DNA of 64,000 nt from Actinokineospora xionganensis (lineage in GTDB: Bacteria > Actinomycetota > Actinomycetes > Mycobacteriales > Pseudonocardiaceae), in NCBI RefSeq assembly GCF_014323725.1, contig NZ_JABVED010000009.1, forward strand, positions 124,001-188,000, read 5' to 3'. A program made the position numbers and the translations under genes. Shown piece by piece: positions 7,487 to 15,915 of the stretch; positions within the stretch are counted from its first letter, which is position 1, and every line of letters starts with the position of its first letter. The notes under the pieces were generated by a model. The model searched no databases. It was given only the letters and a program-made list of their open reading frames with translations, and was not told the origin of the DNA.

Positions 7487-8251
7487 GTGTCCACCGATCC
7501 CGTAGCCCCGACGGCCGACCCGCTCCCGCTGACCGGCGAGCGCACGGTGCCGGGCATCCCGCTGGAAAACTACTGGTTCCGGCGACACGAGGTCGCGTAT
7601 CTCGACCTCGCGAAGCACTGCGCGGACGCGGTGGTCCTGGAGGCCGGGTGTGGTGAGGGCTATGGGGCCGACCTGCTCGCGGGTCACGCCCGGCTCGTCG
7701 TGGGGCTCGACTACGACCAGCTGACGGCCGCGCATGTGGCCAAGGCGTACCCGTCGGTGCGCACGCTGCGGGGCAACCTCGCGGCGCTGCCGCTGCGGTC
7801 GGACTCGGTGGACGTGGTGGCGAACCTGCAGGTCATCGAGCACCTGTGGGACCAGGAAGGCTTCCTGCGCGAGTGCCGTCGGGTGCTGCGCCCCGGCGGC
7901 AGGCTGCTGATCACCACGCCGAACCGGATCACCTTCTCCCCCGGTCGCGACACCCCGCTCAACCCATTCCACACCCGCGAGCTGTCGGGCGCCGAGATGG
8001 CGGACCTGCTGGTCGACGCGGGGTTCGAGGTCGAGTTCCTCGGCGGCGTGCACCACGGCCCACGGCTGCGCGAACTGGACGCGGCACTGGGCGGGTCGAT
8101 CATCGACGCGCAGATCGAGGTCGCCGTGTCAGGCGAACCGTGGTCCGACGAGCTGATGGCCGCGGTGACGTCGGTGCGCGCGGAGGACTTCGAGATCACC
8201 ACCTCGGACATCGACGCCAGCCTCGACCTGGTCGGGATCGCGCGCGCATGA
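7487..8251 (+). CDS. class I SAM-dependent methyltransferase, MGLP-locus type (Rv3030-like)
   Basis: 254 residues. Rossmann-fold motif I is VLEAGCGEGYGADLLA, followed by the acidic end of strand 2 (VVGLDYDQ). A later ADLLVDAGFEVEFLGG segment is typical of Methyltransf_11/25 enzymes. It is the first gene of a set with a GH57 enzyme and a GT4 glycosyltransferase, the order of Rv3030-Rv3031-Rv3032. In mycobacteria that set is tied to 6-O-methylglucose lipopolysaccharide, where this enzyme is a proposed sugar O-methyltransferase. The stop overlaps the next start (ATGA). The acceptor sugar is inferred from context only. Confidence 0.8.
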   Translation: MSTDPVAPTADPLPLTGERTVPGIPLENYWFRRHEVAYLDLAKHCADAVVLEAGCGEGYGADLLAGHARLVVGLDYDQLTAAHVAKAYPSVRTLRGNLAALPLRSDSVDVVANLQVIEHLWDQEGFLRECRRVLRPGGRLLITTPNRITFSPGRDTPLNPFHTRELSGAEMADLLVDAGFEVEFLGGVHHGPRLRELDAALGGSIIDAQIEVAVSGEPWSDELMAAVTSVRAEDFEITTSDIDASLDLVGIARA

Positions 8252-9768
8252 ACAAAGAACCGATAGGCAGCTTCGCGCTCGTCCTGCACAGCCACCTGCC
8301 CTGGCTGCCGCACCACGGCACGTGGCCGGTCGGCGAGGAGTGGCTCTACCAGGCGTGGGCCCACTCGTACCTGCCGATCGTGGACCTGGCCCGGCGCTTC
8401 GCCGCCGAGGGCAAGCGCGACATGTTCACCCTGGGCGTCACCCCGGTGCTGGCCGCGCAGCTCGACGATCCGTATTCACTGCGCGGGGTGCACGACTGGC
8501 TGGGCAACTGGAACCTGCGGGCGCAGTACGCGGGCGTCCGCTGGCAGAGCGCGGACCCGTTGCTGCGTGAGGTCGCCGCGGCCGAGTTCCGGGCGTCCGC
8601 GGCGGCGCTGACCGAGTTCGAGACGCACTGGAGTAGCGGGTTTTCGCCGATTTTGCGGACCCTGGTCGGCAGCGGCGTGATCGAGCTGATCGGCGGCCCG
8701 GCAACTCACCCGTTCCAGCCGCTTCTCGACCCGCGACTGCGCGCGTTCGCCCTGCGCGCTGGGCTCGACGACACCGAGGCACGGATCGGGCACCGACCCG
8801 AGGGCATCTGGGCGCCGGAGTGCGGTTACGCGCCGGGAATGGAGACCGGGTACGCGGCGGCGGGTGTCCGGCGGTTCCTGGTCGACGGTCCGGCGCTGCA
8901 CGGCGACACCTCGGCCGCGCGCACGGTGGGCGACTCCGACGTCGTGTGCTTCGGGCGCGATCTGGAGGTCACCTACCGAGTCTGGTCGCCCAAGGCGAGC
9001 TACCCGGGCGACCCGGCCTACCGCGACTTCCACACCTACGACCACCCGTCGGGGCTGAAGCCGTCGCGGGTGACCGGGCGCAACGTCGAGCCCGGGGACA
9101 AGCGGCCCTACGAGCCCGCGCTGGCCGCCCAGGCGATCGAGCGGCACGTCACCGACTTCGTCGACACCGTCGTGCGGCGGCTGACGGACCTGCGTGAGCA
9201 GCACGGCAATCCGGGTCTGGTTGTGTCCGCGTACGACACGGAGCTGTACGGGCACTGGTGGCACGAGGGCCCGGTCTGGCTGGAGAAGGTGCTGCGGGCG
9301 CTGCCCGAGGCCGGAGTTCGAGTCACCACGCTGCGCGGCGCGCTCGACGCCGGGCACCTCGGCGGGCGGGTCGACCTGCCCGCGTCGTCGTGGGGTTCGG
9401 GCAAGGACTGGCGGGTGTGGGACGGCGAGCAGGTCGCCGACCTCGTGCACGCGGGGGCGGAGTTGCAGCGCGACCTGCTCGACCTCGTCGATAAGCACTC
9501 GGTTGATGATCGAGACCCGGTTATGGACCAGGTGGTGCGGGAAGCCCTCTTGGCCCTGTCCAGCGACTGGGCCTTCATGGTCACCAAGGACTCGGCGGCC
9601 GATTACGCTCGGCGTCGGGCCAAGGTGCACGGCGAGCGCTACGCGGAGCTGGCGAGCCTAATTCGCGCGGGTGCGCGCGACCGCGCGTCACAGCGGGCCG
9701 CCGAGCTCGTCTCCGAGGACGGGCCCTTCGCCGGACTCGATGCACGCCGGCTGGGTACTGACGAGTAG
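8248..9768 (+). CDS. GH57 family alpha-glucan enzyme (branching-enzyme type, Rv3031-like)
   Basis: 506 residues. GH57 region 1 is HSHLP (residues 14-18). The proposed nucleophile is E191 in GIWAPECGYAPG, and the acid/base is D330 in SAYDTELYGHWW; these match the Glu/Asp pair of Thermococcus-type GH57 branching enzymes. A C-terminal domain follows. GH57 branching enzymes cut an alpha-1,4 chain and rejoin it as an alpha-1,6 branch. In mycobacteria the homologue (Rv3031) lies in the MGLP locus. The start was taken at the ATGA overlap with the methyltransferase; longer upstream reading in this frame is out-of-frame shadow of that gene. Cytosolic, no signal peptide. Confidence 0.88.
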   Translation: MNKEPIGSFALVLHSHLPWLPHHGTWPVGEEWLYQAWAHSYLPIVDLARRFAAEGKRDMFTLGVTPVLAAQLDDPYSLRGVHDWLGNWNLRAQYAGVRWQSADPLLREVAAAEFRASAAALTEFETHWSSGFSPILRTLVGSGVIELIGGPATHPFQPLLDPRLRAFALRAGLDDTEARIGHRPEGIWAPECGYAPGMETGYAAAGVRRFLVDGPALHGDTSAARTVGDSDVVCFGRDLEVTYRVWSPKASYPGDPAYRDFHTYDHPSGLKPSRVTGRNVEPGDKRPYEPALAAQAIERHVTDFVDTVVRRLTDLREQHGNPGLVVSAYDTELYGHWWHEGPVWLEKVLRALPEAGVRVTTLRGALDAGHLGGRVDLPASSWGSGKDWRVWDGEQVADLVHAGAELQRDLLDLVDKHSVDDRDPVMDQVVREALLALSSDWAFMVTKDSAADYARRRAKVHGERYAELASLIRAGARDRASQRAAELVSEDGPFAGLDARRLGTDE

Positions 9769-9800
9769 GGTTTCGAGACCCGAAAGCGAGGATTCGCTCG

Positions 9801-11054
9801 ATGCGCGTGCTGATGCTGTCCTGGGAGTACCCCCCTGTCGTTGTCGGGGGGCTCGGCAGGCATGTGCACGCGATCGCCCGACACCTCAGCGACCTGGGAC
9901 ATGAGGTCGTCGTGCTGTGCAGGCACGAGGCGGGAACCGACGCCGCGACGCACCCGACCGAGGACGACGTCCACGACGGTGTCCGGGTCATCCGGGTCGC
10001 CGAGGACCCCACGCACCTGGTGTTCGAGAAGGACCTGGTCGCCTGGACCCTGGCCATGGGCCACGCGATGATCCGCGCGGGCCTGTCCCTGATCGACGGC
10101 TGGCGCCCCGACGTCGTGCACGCCCACGACTGGCTGGTCACCCACCCGGCCATCGCGCTCGCCGAGCAGGCGAAGGCGCCGCTGGTGTCGACCGTGCACG
10201 CCACCGAGGCGGGCAGGCACAGCGGCTGGCTGTCCCAGCCACTCAACCAGCAAATTCACTCGGTCGAGTGGTGGCTGGCCAACCGCTCGGACGCCCTGAT
10301 CACGTGCTCGTCGGCCATGCGGGCCGAGGTGTCGCACCTGTTCGAGGTCGACCCGGAGACCATCACGGTCATCCACAACGGCATCGAGCCGCGCAGTTGG
10401 CGGGTCCCGCCCGCGGCCATCCGCGAGGCGCGCGTCTCACACAGCCCCGCGAACGCTCCGCTGCTGCTGTTCTTCGGCAGGCTCGAATGGGAGAAGGGCG
10501 TCCAGGACCTGATCGGCGCGCTGCCGAGGATCCGCCGCACCCACCCGGGCACGCGGCTGGTGGTGGCGGGCCGCGGCACGTACGCGAAGCAACTGGAAGA
10601 ACTGGCCCGCAAACTCCGCGTCCGGCGCGCGATCGACTTCGCGGGCCACATGTCGGACCGCGAACTCGGCTCGACCTTGGCGGCGGCGGACGCGGTGGTA
10701 CTGCCCAGCCGGTACGAGCCCTTCGGAATCGTGGCTCTGGAAGCGGCGGCGGCGGGGGCTCCGCTGGTGTCGTCGACGGCAGGCGGGCTGGGTGAGGTCG
10801 TGGTCGACGGGGAGACCGGGCTGTCGTTCACCCCGGGCGACATGGACGGCATCGCGACAGCGGTTCGGCGGGTGTTGGACGATCCGGCCAGCGCCAAGCG
10901 ACGGGCCCGGATGGCCAAGGCGCGACTGGCGGTGGACTTCGACTGGAATCGGATCGCCGAGCAGACGGCGGAGGTCTACGCCCGCGCCGAGACGGCGGCA
11001 CCGAGACAGCTCGGCAGGCCAAAGATCGCCAGCGGCAACGCTTTCATCATCTGA
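9801..11054 (+). CDS. GT4 family glycosyltransferase, alpha-1,4-glucosyltransferase type (Rv3032-like)
   Basis: 417 residues with two Rossmann domains. The N-terminal one starts MRVLMLSWEYPPVVVGGLGRH (glycogen-synthase-like GGL loop). The C-terminal GT4 nucleotide-sugar site includes FFGRLEWEKGVQDLI and SRYEPFGIVALEA. Together with the GH57 and methyltransferase genes it reproduces Rv3030-3032; Rv3032 is the main alpha-1,4-glucosyltransferase assigned to MGLP and contributes to glycogen. It sits 32 bases after the GH57 stop, with a GCGAGGA ribosome-like site. A large hairpin terminator follows immediately. Confidence 0.9.
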   Translation: MRVLMLSWEYPPVVVGGLGRHVHAIARHLSDLGHEVVVLCRHEAGTDAATHPTEDDVHDGVRVIRVAEDPTHLVFEKDLVAWTLAMGHAMIRAGLSLIDGWRPDVVHAHDWLVTHPAIALAEQAKAPLVSTVHATEAGRHSGWLSQPLNQQIHSVEWWLANRSDALITCSSAMRAEVSHLFEVDPETITVIHNGIEPRSWRVPPAAIREARVSHSPANAPLLLFFGRLEWEKGVQDLIGALPRIRRTHPGTRLVVAGRGTYAKQLEELARKLRVRRAIDFAGHMSDRELGSTLAAADAVVLPSRYEPFGIVALEAAAAGAPLVSSTAGGLGEVVVDGETGLSFTPGDMDGIATAVRRVLDDPASAKRRARMAKARLAVDFDWNRIAEQTAEVYARAETAAPRQLGRPKIASGNAFII

Positions 11055-11057
11055 CCC

Positions 11058-11130
11058 CGCGAGTCCCCACTTCCCGACAGTGAGTTCTCACTTGAACTGA
11101 GGACTCATTGTCGGGAGGTGGGGACTCGCG
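11058..11130. terminator. long bidirectional hairpin after the GT4 gene
   Basis: A 73-bp near-perfect inverted repeat between two convergent genes. The outer arms 11058-11070 and 11118-11130 match over 13 bp and pairing continues inward with few mismatches to a small loop near 11091-11097. The sequence TGACCCCGCGAGTC, which begins with the stop codon itself, occurs again at the end of the rhodanese gene (20240). Confidence 0.8.
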
Positions 11131-11136
11131 AGTGGG

Positions 11137-11892
11137 TCAGGTGGACTCGAGGGACTTTTGGAGGGCTTTGCGGGCCTTGCGGTCCATGTCCTCGACGGCG
11201 GCGCGGCGGGCGGCGTCGGCTTCGTAGGCGGTGAGGCGGCTCTTGACCACCTTCGCGGGCATTCCCGCCGCGATGGCGTAGTCCGGGATCTCCCCCCGGA
11301 CAACCGCGTGGGCTCCGATGACACAGCCTCGGCCGATGCGAGTGCCCTTGGTGACCGTGACCTTCGTGCAGATCCACGTGTCCGGCCCGATTCGCACCGG
11401 AGACTTCACGATTCCCTGGTCCTTGATCGGCTGGTGGATATCGGCGGTGACGTGGTCGAAGTCGCAGATGTAGACCCAGTCCGCCACCAGGGCGGCCTCG
11501 CCGAACTCGACGTCCAGGTAGCAGTTCACGACGTTCTGCCTGCCGAACACGACCTTGTCGCCGATCCGCATCGAGCCCTCGTGGCAGCGAATGGCGTTGC
11601 CGTCGCCGATGTGGACCCAGCGGCCGATTTCCAGCCTGCCGAAGCCTGGTCGGGCGTGGATCTCGACGTCCTTGCCGAGGAACACCATGCCGCGCAGGAC
11701 GATGTGGGGGTTGGCCAGGCGAAACTTCAGCAGGCGGTAGTACCGGACCAGGTACCAGGGCGTGTACGCCCGGTTGCGCAGCACCCAGCGCAGGGAGTCC
11801 CTGGTCAGGAAGCGTGCCTGGGCGGGGTCGCGGTGGGCGCGCGACCAGAATCGCAGTCGATCGGACACGGGCGAGCCCCACATGGACGTCAT
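11137..11892 (-). CDS. left-handed beta-helix (hexapeptide) acyltransferase, Rv3034c-like
   Basis: 251 residues. The central part is built of hexapeptide repeats (for example RIGDKVVFGRQNVVNC, VRIGPDTWICTKVTVTKGTRIGRGCVIGAHAVVRGEI) and ends in the typical AAGMPAKVVKSR. These are the marks of a trimeric LbH O-acetyltransferase. In M. tuberculosis Rv3034c occupies the equivalent place and is a candidate for acetylating the MGLP reducing end. Two ATG codons near 11883-11892 are possible starts; the upstream one was taken, though neither has a clear ribosome site. Only 49 bases separate it from the divergent nucleoside hydrolase gene. Confidence 0.8.
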   Translation of the reverse strand: MTSMWGSPVSDRLRFWSRAHRDPAQARFLTRDSLRWVLRNRAYTPWYLVRYYRLLKFRLANPHIVLRGMVFLGKDVEIHARPGFGRLEIGRWVHIGDGNAIRCHEGSMRIGDKVVFGRQNVVNCYLDVEFGEAALVADWVYICDFDHVTADIHQPIKDQGIVKSPVRIGPDTWICTKVTVTKGTRIGRGCVIGAHAVVRGEIPDYAIAAGMPAKVVKSRLTAYEADAARRAAVEDMDRKARKALQKSLEST

Positions 11893-11941
11893 GGACGAAA
11901 ACGTTAACCCAGCAGTAGGGCGGCGGTGGCAGGGTGGTCGT

Positions 11942-12883
11942 ATGCCTCGCCTGATCATCGACACGGACCCCGGCGTCGACGACGCCTTCGCCCTCTGTCT
12001 GGCCGCCCGCTCGCCCGAGGTGGACCTGCTGGCGGTGACGACGGTGTTCGGCAACGTGAGCCTGGAATCGACGACCCGCAACGCGCTGCGGCTGATGGCG
12101 CTGTGCGGCCGTGAGGACGTCCCCGTTGCCGCCGGGGCCGCTCGGCCCTTGGTGCATCCGCAGGCGGCTGAGGGGAAGGCCGCGCACGGGGAGGACGGGC
12201 TCTCTGGTGGAGCGGACCTGCTGCCCGCACGCACCCGGGGTGCGGAACCGGTGGGCGCGGTGGAGTTGATGGCACGGGTGCTGCGGGCCTCGCCGACCCC
12301 GGTGACGATCGTCCCGATCGGGCCGCTGACGAACATCGCCCTGCTGCTGGCCACCCACCCGGAACTCGCTCCCCGAATCGAGCGGCTGGTCATCATGGGC
12401 GGCGGGCTGGCGGGTGGGAACGCGACCTCGGCCGCCGAATTCAACATCTGGTCGGACCCGGAGGCGGCTCGGCGGGTGTTGGTGGAGGAGTCCGTCCCGA
12501 CCGTGTTGGTCCCGATGGATCTGACGTATCGGTGCCGGGTCGACGCGGATTGGCTTTCGCGGCTGGCCGCTTCGGGGCCGCTTGGGGCGACCCTTACGGC
12601 ACTGACCGGCTCATATCGGGCGCACTACAGCGAGTTGATGAACTTCGACGGCATGGTGATTCACGATGCCGTGGCGGTGGCGGAGGCTGTTTGTCCGGGG
12701 ATTTTGCGGACTGAGCGGCTTCCCGTTCGGGTTGAGACGGCGTTTGGGCCTGCTCGGGGGGCGACGTTGGCTGATCGGCGGTTGACTCAGTACAACGACA
12801 CGACTTCTGCTCGTGCGATCGATGTCGCTGTGGATGCCGAGTTGGCGTCGTTGCGGGAGTTCATCCTGCTCGGGCTTTCCTGA
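11942..12883 (+). CDS. inosine/uridine-preferring nucleoside hydrolase
   Basis: 313 residues with the family hallmark DTDPGVDDA at the N-terminus (calcium and ribose binding), VTTVFGN, the middle IGPLTNIALLL and MGGG segments, NIWSDPEAA, and the C-terminal HDAVAVA carrying the last metal-binding Asp. These enzymes hydrolyse ribonucleosides to ribose and base in salvage. It interrupts the mycobacterial-like order. The last 250 bases use many T- and G-ending codons (GCT, GTT, TTG), a weaker GC3 than neighbouring genes; this could be local drift or recombination. Confidence 0.92.
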   Translation: MPRLIIDTDPGVDDAFALCLAARSPEVDLLAVTTVFGNVSLESTTRNALRLMALCGREDVPVAAGAARPLVHPQAAEGKAAHGEDGLSGGADLLPARTRGAEPVGAVELMARVLRASPTPVTIVPIGPLTNIALLLATHPELAPRIERLVIMGGGLAGGNATSAAEFNIWSDPEAARRVLVEESVPTVLVPMDLTYRCRVDADWLSRLAASGPLGATLTALTGSYRAHYSELMNFDGMVIHDAVAVAEAVCPGILRTERLPVRVETAFGPARGATLADRRLTQYNDTTSARAIDVAVDAELASLREFILLGLS

Positions 12884-12962
12884 CGTTTCTGCGGGGTGCC
12901 TGTCCTGGCCCGTTGCGTTTCGGGGTGCTCGCGTTCTCTGGGCGTGGGCCGCGGCTTGTTGA

Positions 12963-14129
12963 TTAAGTTCTTTGTGCTTCACAGACGATCGCTACCGGCG
13001 AGCGGCCGGTTCTGGTGAGGACCACTGAGGCTTCGTTGGGGCCCTTGAGTTTCAGCCTCGGCCGCAATGCGTTCGGGTCGATGTCCAGGCCCCGTACCAG
13101 GATTTCCAGGCGTCCGATGCCACGTTTGGACAGGGTGGCGCGCAAGGTCTTCTCGCTGTACTTGCCGTGTTCGAGTACGTGGAAAGCACGGATTCCCGGT
13201 GGGGGTTCCGGGCCGGTGAGGTAGGCGATTCGTTCGTCGAGTTGGCTTAGGCGGTGGGCGGCGGCGTAGTGGCGGACCAAGCCTGCCCGCACCACCGCGC
13301 CGTCGGGGTCGACGATCCACTCGCCGACCTCGGTCACCGGGCAGGTGTCGTCTTGACGGTCGGTGACTGTCCATTCTGAACCGTCCGAGCGCAGGACCGT
13401 GGCTCGTCTGCGGGCTTCCGTTGCCAGGCCTCCGGTCCAGAGGCACGCCTCACGGACAGCTCCGTCGAGGGAGACGACTTCGACCTCATCCGCCCATGGC
13501 ACGTCGTCGAAGTCGATGCCGGGGGCGCATTTCACGGCCAGGTCTCGGCCTCGGTACGTCTCGGCGAGAGTTCCCAGGGGCGGCGCGAAGTCCTCTGGTC
13601 GCCAGCGGCGCCTGCCGGACGAGTCGCGGCGGCCTGGGTCCGCCAGGACTGCCATGTCCTTGGTGACGGGCACCAAGGCGTCGGCGCGGGCCAGGATTGC
13701 GTTGGGGCGCTTGAGGTTGTGGCGGGCCATGGCCAGACGGACCGGGTCCAGGTCCGAGCCGACACACCTCGCCGCCACCTCGGAGACCGCCGCGAGGTCC
13801 ACGCCGACCGAGCACGTCACGTCGTGGACGTCGCGGCCGGCAAGCCTGCGGGCGCGGTGTCGGGCGACGGGGGTCGGGGTGGCCTGCTGCAGTGCGGCGT
13901 CGGTGAACAGCCAGTCGGCCGGGTCGTCCACTTTGGACACAGCCTTGCGGCGCAACAGAACGGTTTCCAGCAGTGCGGGGGCGCGGTCACCGGCCAGGGT
14001 GCGCGCTTTGGCGACGTCGGCCAGGTAGGTCGCGGGGGTCAGCGGCAGCCGATCGATCTCGGCTGCCGCCGCCGCTCCTTGCGGCGACCGCAGGAACGCC
14101 ACGTCGCCGAGGGTGAATCCGTAGCCCAC
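12963..14129 (-). CDS. methyltransferase-like protein with THUMP-like C-terminal domain (Rv3037c-like)
   Basis: 388 residues. A Rossmann methyltransferase core has a TCSVGVDLAAV motif I and a GSDLDPVRLAMARHN acidic strand-2 motif, with LADPGRR in the motif IV position. The last 80 residues (GIRAFHVLEHGKYSEKTLRATLSKRGIGRLEILVRG) match the THUMP-like domain of the Rv3037c group. In mycobacteria this gene is the last of the Rv3041c-Rv3037c run, as here. Both nucleic-acid methylation and a role in MGLP have been suggested for the group. The GTG start immediately follows the TGA of the upstream gene with no gap. Confidence 0.8.
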   Translation of the reverse strand: MGYGFTLGDVAFLRSPQGAAAAAEIDRLPLTPATYLADVAKARTLAGDRAPALLETVLLRRKAVSKVDDPADWLFTDAALQQATPTPVARHRARRLAGRDVHDVTCSVGVDLAAVSEVAARCVGSDLDPVRLAMARHNLKRPNAILARADALVPVTKDMAVLADPGRRDSSGRRRWRPEDFAPPLGTLAETYRGRDLAVKCAPGIDFDDVPWADEVEVVSLDGAVREACLWTGGLATEARRRATVLRSDGSEWTVTDRQDDTCPVTEVGEWIVDPDGAVVRAGLVRHYAAAHRLSQLDERIAYLTGPEPPPGIRAFHVLEHGKYSEKTLRATLSKRGIGRLEILVRGLDIDPNALRPRLKLKGPNEASVVLTRTGRSPVAIVCEAQRT

Positions 14130-15086
14130 TCAGTTCGGCTTGCGGCCGCTGATGAGCACGTTGTAGAACAGCTCGCGCGGCAGGACCTTGCGCAGCACGC
14201 GCTCGTCGAGCCACGACAGGCGCTGCCAGGTCTTGAAGGCGAACATGCCCCAGCCGAAGCCGAGCTTCTCGCGCGGCACCGCGGCCTCGAAGGTGCGCAC
14301 CGGCCAGCCGAACAGGGCCGCGGCGAACTCCTCGGTGACCGCGCGGACCTCGACCATGCCCGCGGCGCGCGCCTGGGTCTCCAGTTCCGCCGGGTCGAAG
14401 GTGTGGATGTCGACCACGGCCTCCAGCGCGGCGGCGCGGGAGGACTCGTCGAGTTCCTCCTGCGGCCTGCGCCACGAGCTCAGCGCGCCCAGCTTGGTGA
14501 TGTTGGTGGTGAGCCACCAGGTGGCCTGGCCCAGCTTGCGGGCGTAGCGGTCGCCGATCTTGGTCGGCTCGCCCGCGAAGACGAACCGGCCGCCCGGCTT
14601 GAGCACCCGCTGGATCTCGCTGAACGCCGCCGGGATGTCGGGGATGTGGTGCAGCACGGCGTGGCCGATGACCAGGTCGAAGCTGTTGTCCTCATACGGG
14701 ATGCGCTCGGCGTCGGCGACTCGGCCGTCGACGTCTAGGCCCAGGCTCCTCGCGTTGCGCAGGGCAACCTCGACCATGCCGGGCGAGAGGTCGGTGACCG
14801 ACCCCTTCTTGATGACGCCGCCCTGCATGAGGTTCAGCAGGAAGAAGCCGGTGCCGCTGCCCAGCTCCATCGCCGTCTCGTACGGCCATTCCTGGTCGCC
14901 CGCGACGGCCTTGAACCGGCCGGTGGCGTAGTCGATGCAGCGCTCGTCGTACGAGATCGACCACTTCTCGTCGTAGGAGCCCGCTTCCCAGTCGTGGTAC
15001 AGCACGTTCGCGAGCTTGGGGTCGGAGAACGCGGCCTCGACCTGCGCGGCGGTGGCGTGCGGGTTCGGCGTCGGATCAGCGGCCAT
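14130..15086 (-). CDS. class I SAM-dependent methyltransferase (Rv3038c-like)
   Basis: 318 residues. Motif I is AMELGSGTGFFLLNL, strand 2 VTDLSPGMVEVALRNA, motif II DNSFDLVIGHAVLHHIPDI and motif III RVLKPGGRFVFAGEP, a complete Methyltransf_11 set. About 130 further residues form a helical C-terminal region without a name. The start lies 11 bases inside the end of the enoyl-CoA hydratase gene, so the two are translationally coupled. Order and neighbours match Rv3038c. The methyl acceptor is unknown. Confidence 0.88.
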   Translation of the reverse strand: MAADPTPNPHATAAQVEAAFSDPKLANVLYHDWEAGSYDEKWSISYDERCIDYATGRFKAVAGDQEWPYETAMELGSGTGFFLLNLMQGGVIKKGSVTDLSPGMVEVALRNARSLGLDVDGRVADAERIPYEDNSFDLVIGHAVLHHIPDIPAAFSEIQRVLKPGGRFVFAGEPTKIGDRYARKLGQATWWLTTNITKLGALSSWRRPQEELDESSRAAALEAVVDIHTFDPAELETQARAAGMVEVRAVTEEFAAALFGWPVRTFEAAVPREKLGFGWGMFAFKTWQRLSWLDERVLRKVLPRELFYNVLISGRKPN

Positions 15087-15855
15087 GGAACTCCGCCTTT
15101 CCGGGCCCGTTCTCGATGAACGACTTCAGGCCCGTGTCGCGGTCCTCGGTCGCGAACAGCGCCGCGAAGAGGTTGGTCTCCAGCTTCAGGCCGCTGGCGA
15201 GGTCGTTGTCGAGACCGCCGTCGATCGCGGCCTTGGCGGCGGCGAGCGCCCTGGAGGCACCAGTGGTGAACTGGCGGGCCCAGCGCTTGGCGGCCTCGTA
15301 GACGTCGTCGGGGGCGACGACCTCGTCGACCATGCCGAGCGTGAGCGCCTCCTCGGCCTTGACGAAGCGGCCGGTGTAGACGAGGTCCTTGGTCTTGCTC
15401 GGGCCGATCAACCGGGCCAGCCGCTGCGTGCCGCCTGCGCCGGGGATGATCCCGAGCAGGATCTCCGGCTGGCCGACCTTGGCGTTGTCGCCCGCGATGC
15501 GGCGGTCGCAGCACAGGGCGAGCTCGAAGCCGCCGCCGAGGGCGAAGCCGGTGATGGCCGCGACGGTCGGCTTGGGCAGCTCCGCGATCGCGGTGAGCGA
15601 CCCGGTCAGCTCGGGGGCGTAGTCGGCGATGTCGGTGTACGACATCTCCGCGAACTCCTTGACGTCCGCGCCCGCCGCGAACACCTTCGGGCCGCCGTAG
15701 ACGATGACCGCCTTGACGTCGTCGCGCTCCCGGGCCTCCTGCGCGACCTCGCGCAGTTCGGCCTGGAGTTGGCGGTTGATGGCGTTCATCGGCGGCCGGT
15801 CGAGCCGGATGGTCCCGATGCCGTCCTCGACCTCAAGCCGAACGAACTCACCCAC
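15076..15855 (-). CDS. enoyl-CoA hydratase/isomerase (EchA17-like)
   Basis: 259 residues of the crotonase family. The oxyanion-hole segments are FAAGADVKEFAEM and GFALGGGFELALCCDRRIAG. The region PEILLGIIPGAGGTQRL carries the catalytic Glu of hydratases, with G-x-x-P-G-A-G-G-T as in true enoyl-CoA hydratases. It would hydrate 2-enoyl-CoA in beta-oxidation. A GTG start at 15855 has AGGAGG eight bases upstream. Part of a four-gene minus-strand run (ABC ATPase, this gene, two methyltransferases) that follows Rv3041c-Rv3037c. Confidence 0.9.
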   Translation of the reverse strand: MGEFVRLEVEDGIGTIRLDRPPMNAINRQLQAELREVAQEARERDDVKAVIVYGGPKVFAAGADVKEFAEMSYTDIADYAPELTGSLTAIAELPKPTVAAITGFALGGGFELALCCDRRIAGDNAKVGQPEILLGIIPGAGGTQRLARLIGPSKTKDLVYTGRFVKAEEALTLGMVDEVVAPDDVYEAAKRWARQFTTGASRALAAAKAAIDGGLDNDLASGLKLETNLFAALFATEDRDTGLKSFIENGPGKAEFHGR

Positions 15856-15915
15856 GGCGATGTCCTCCTACCGGTCCGATACCACGTCGTCGAAGGTTAC
15901 CTGTCAGTACGAAAC

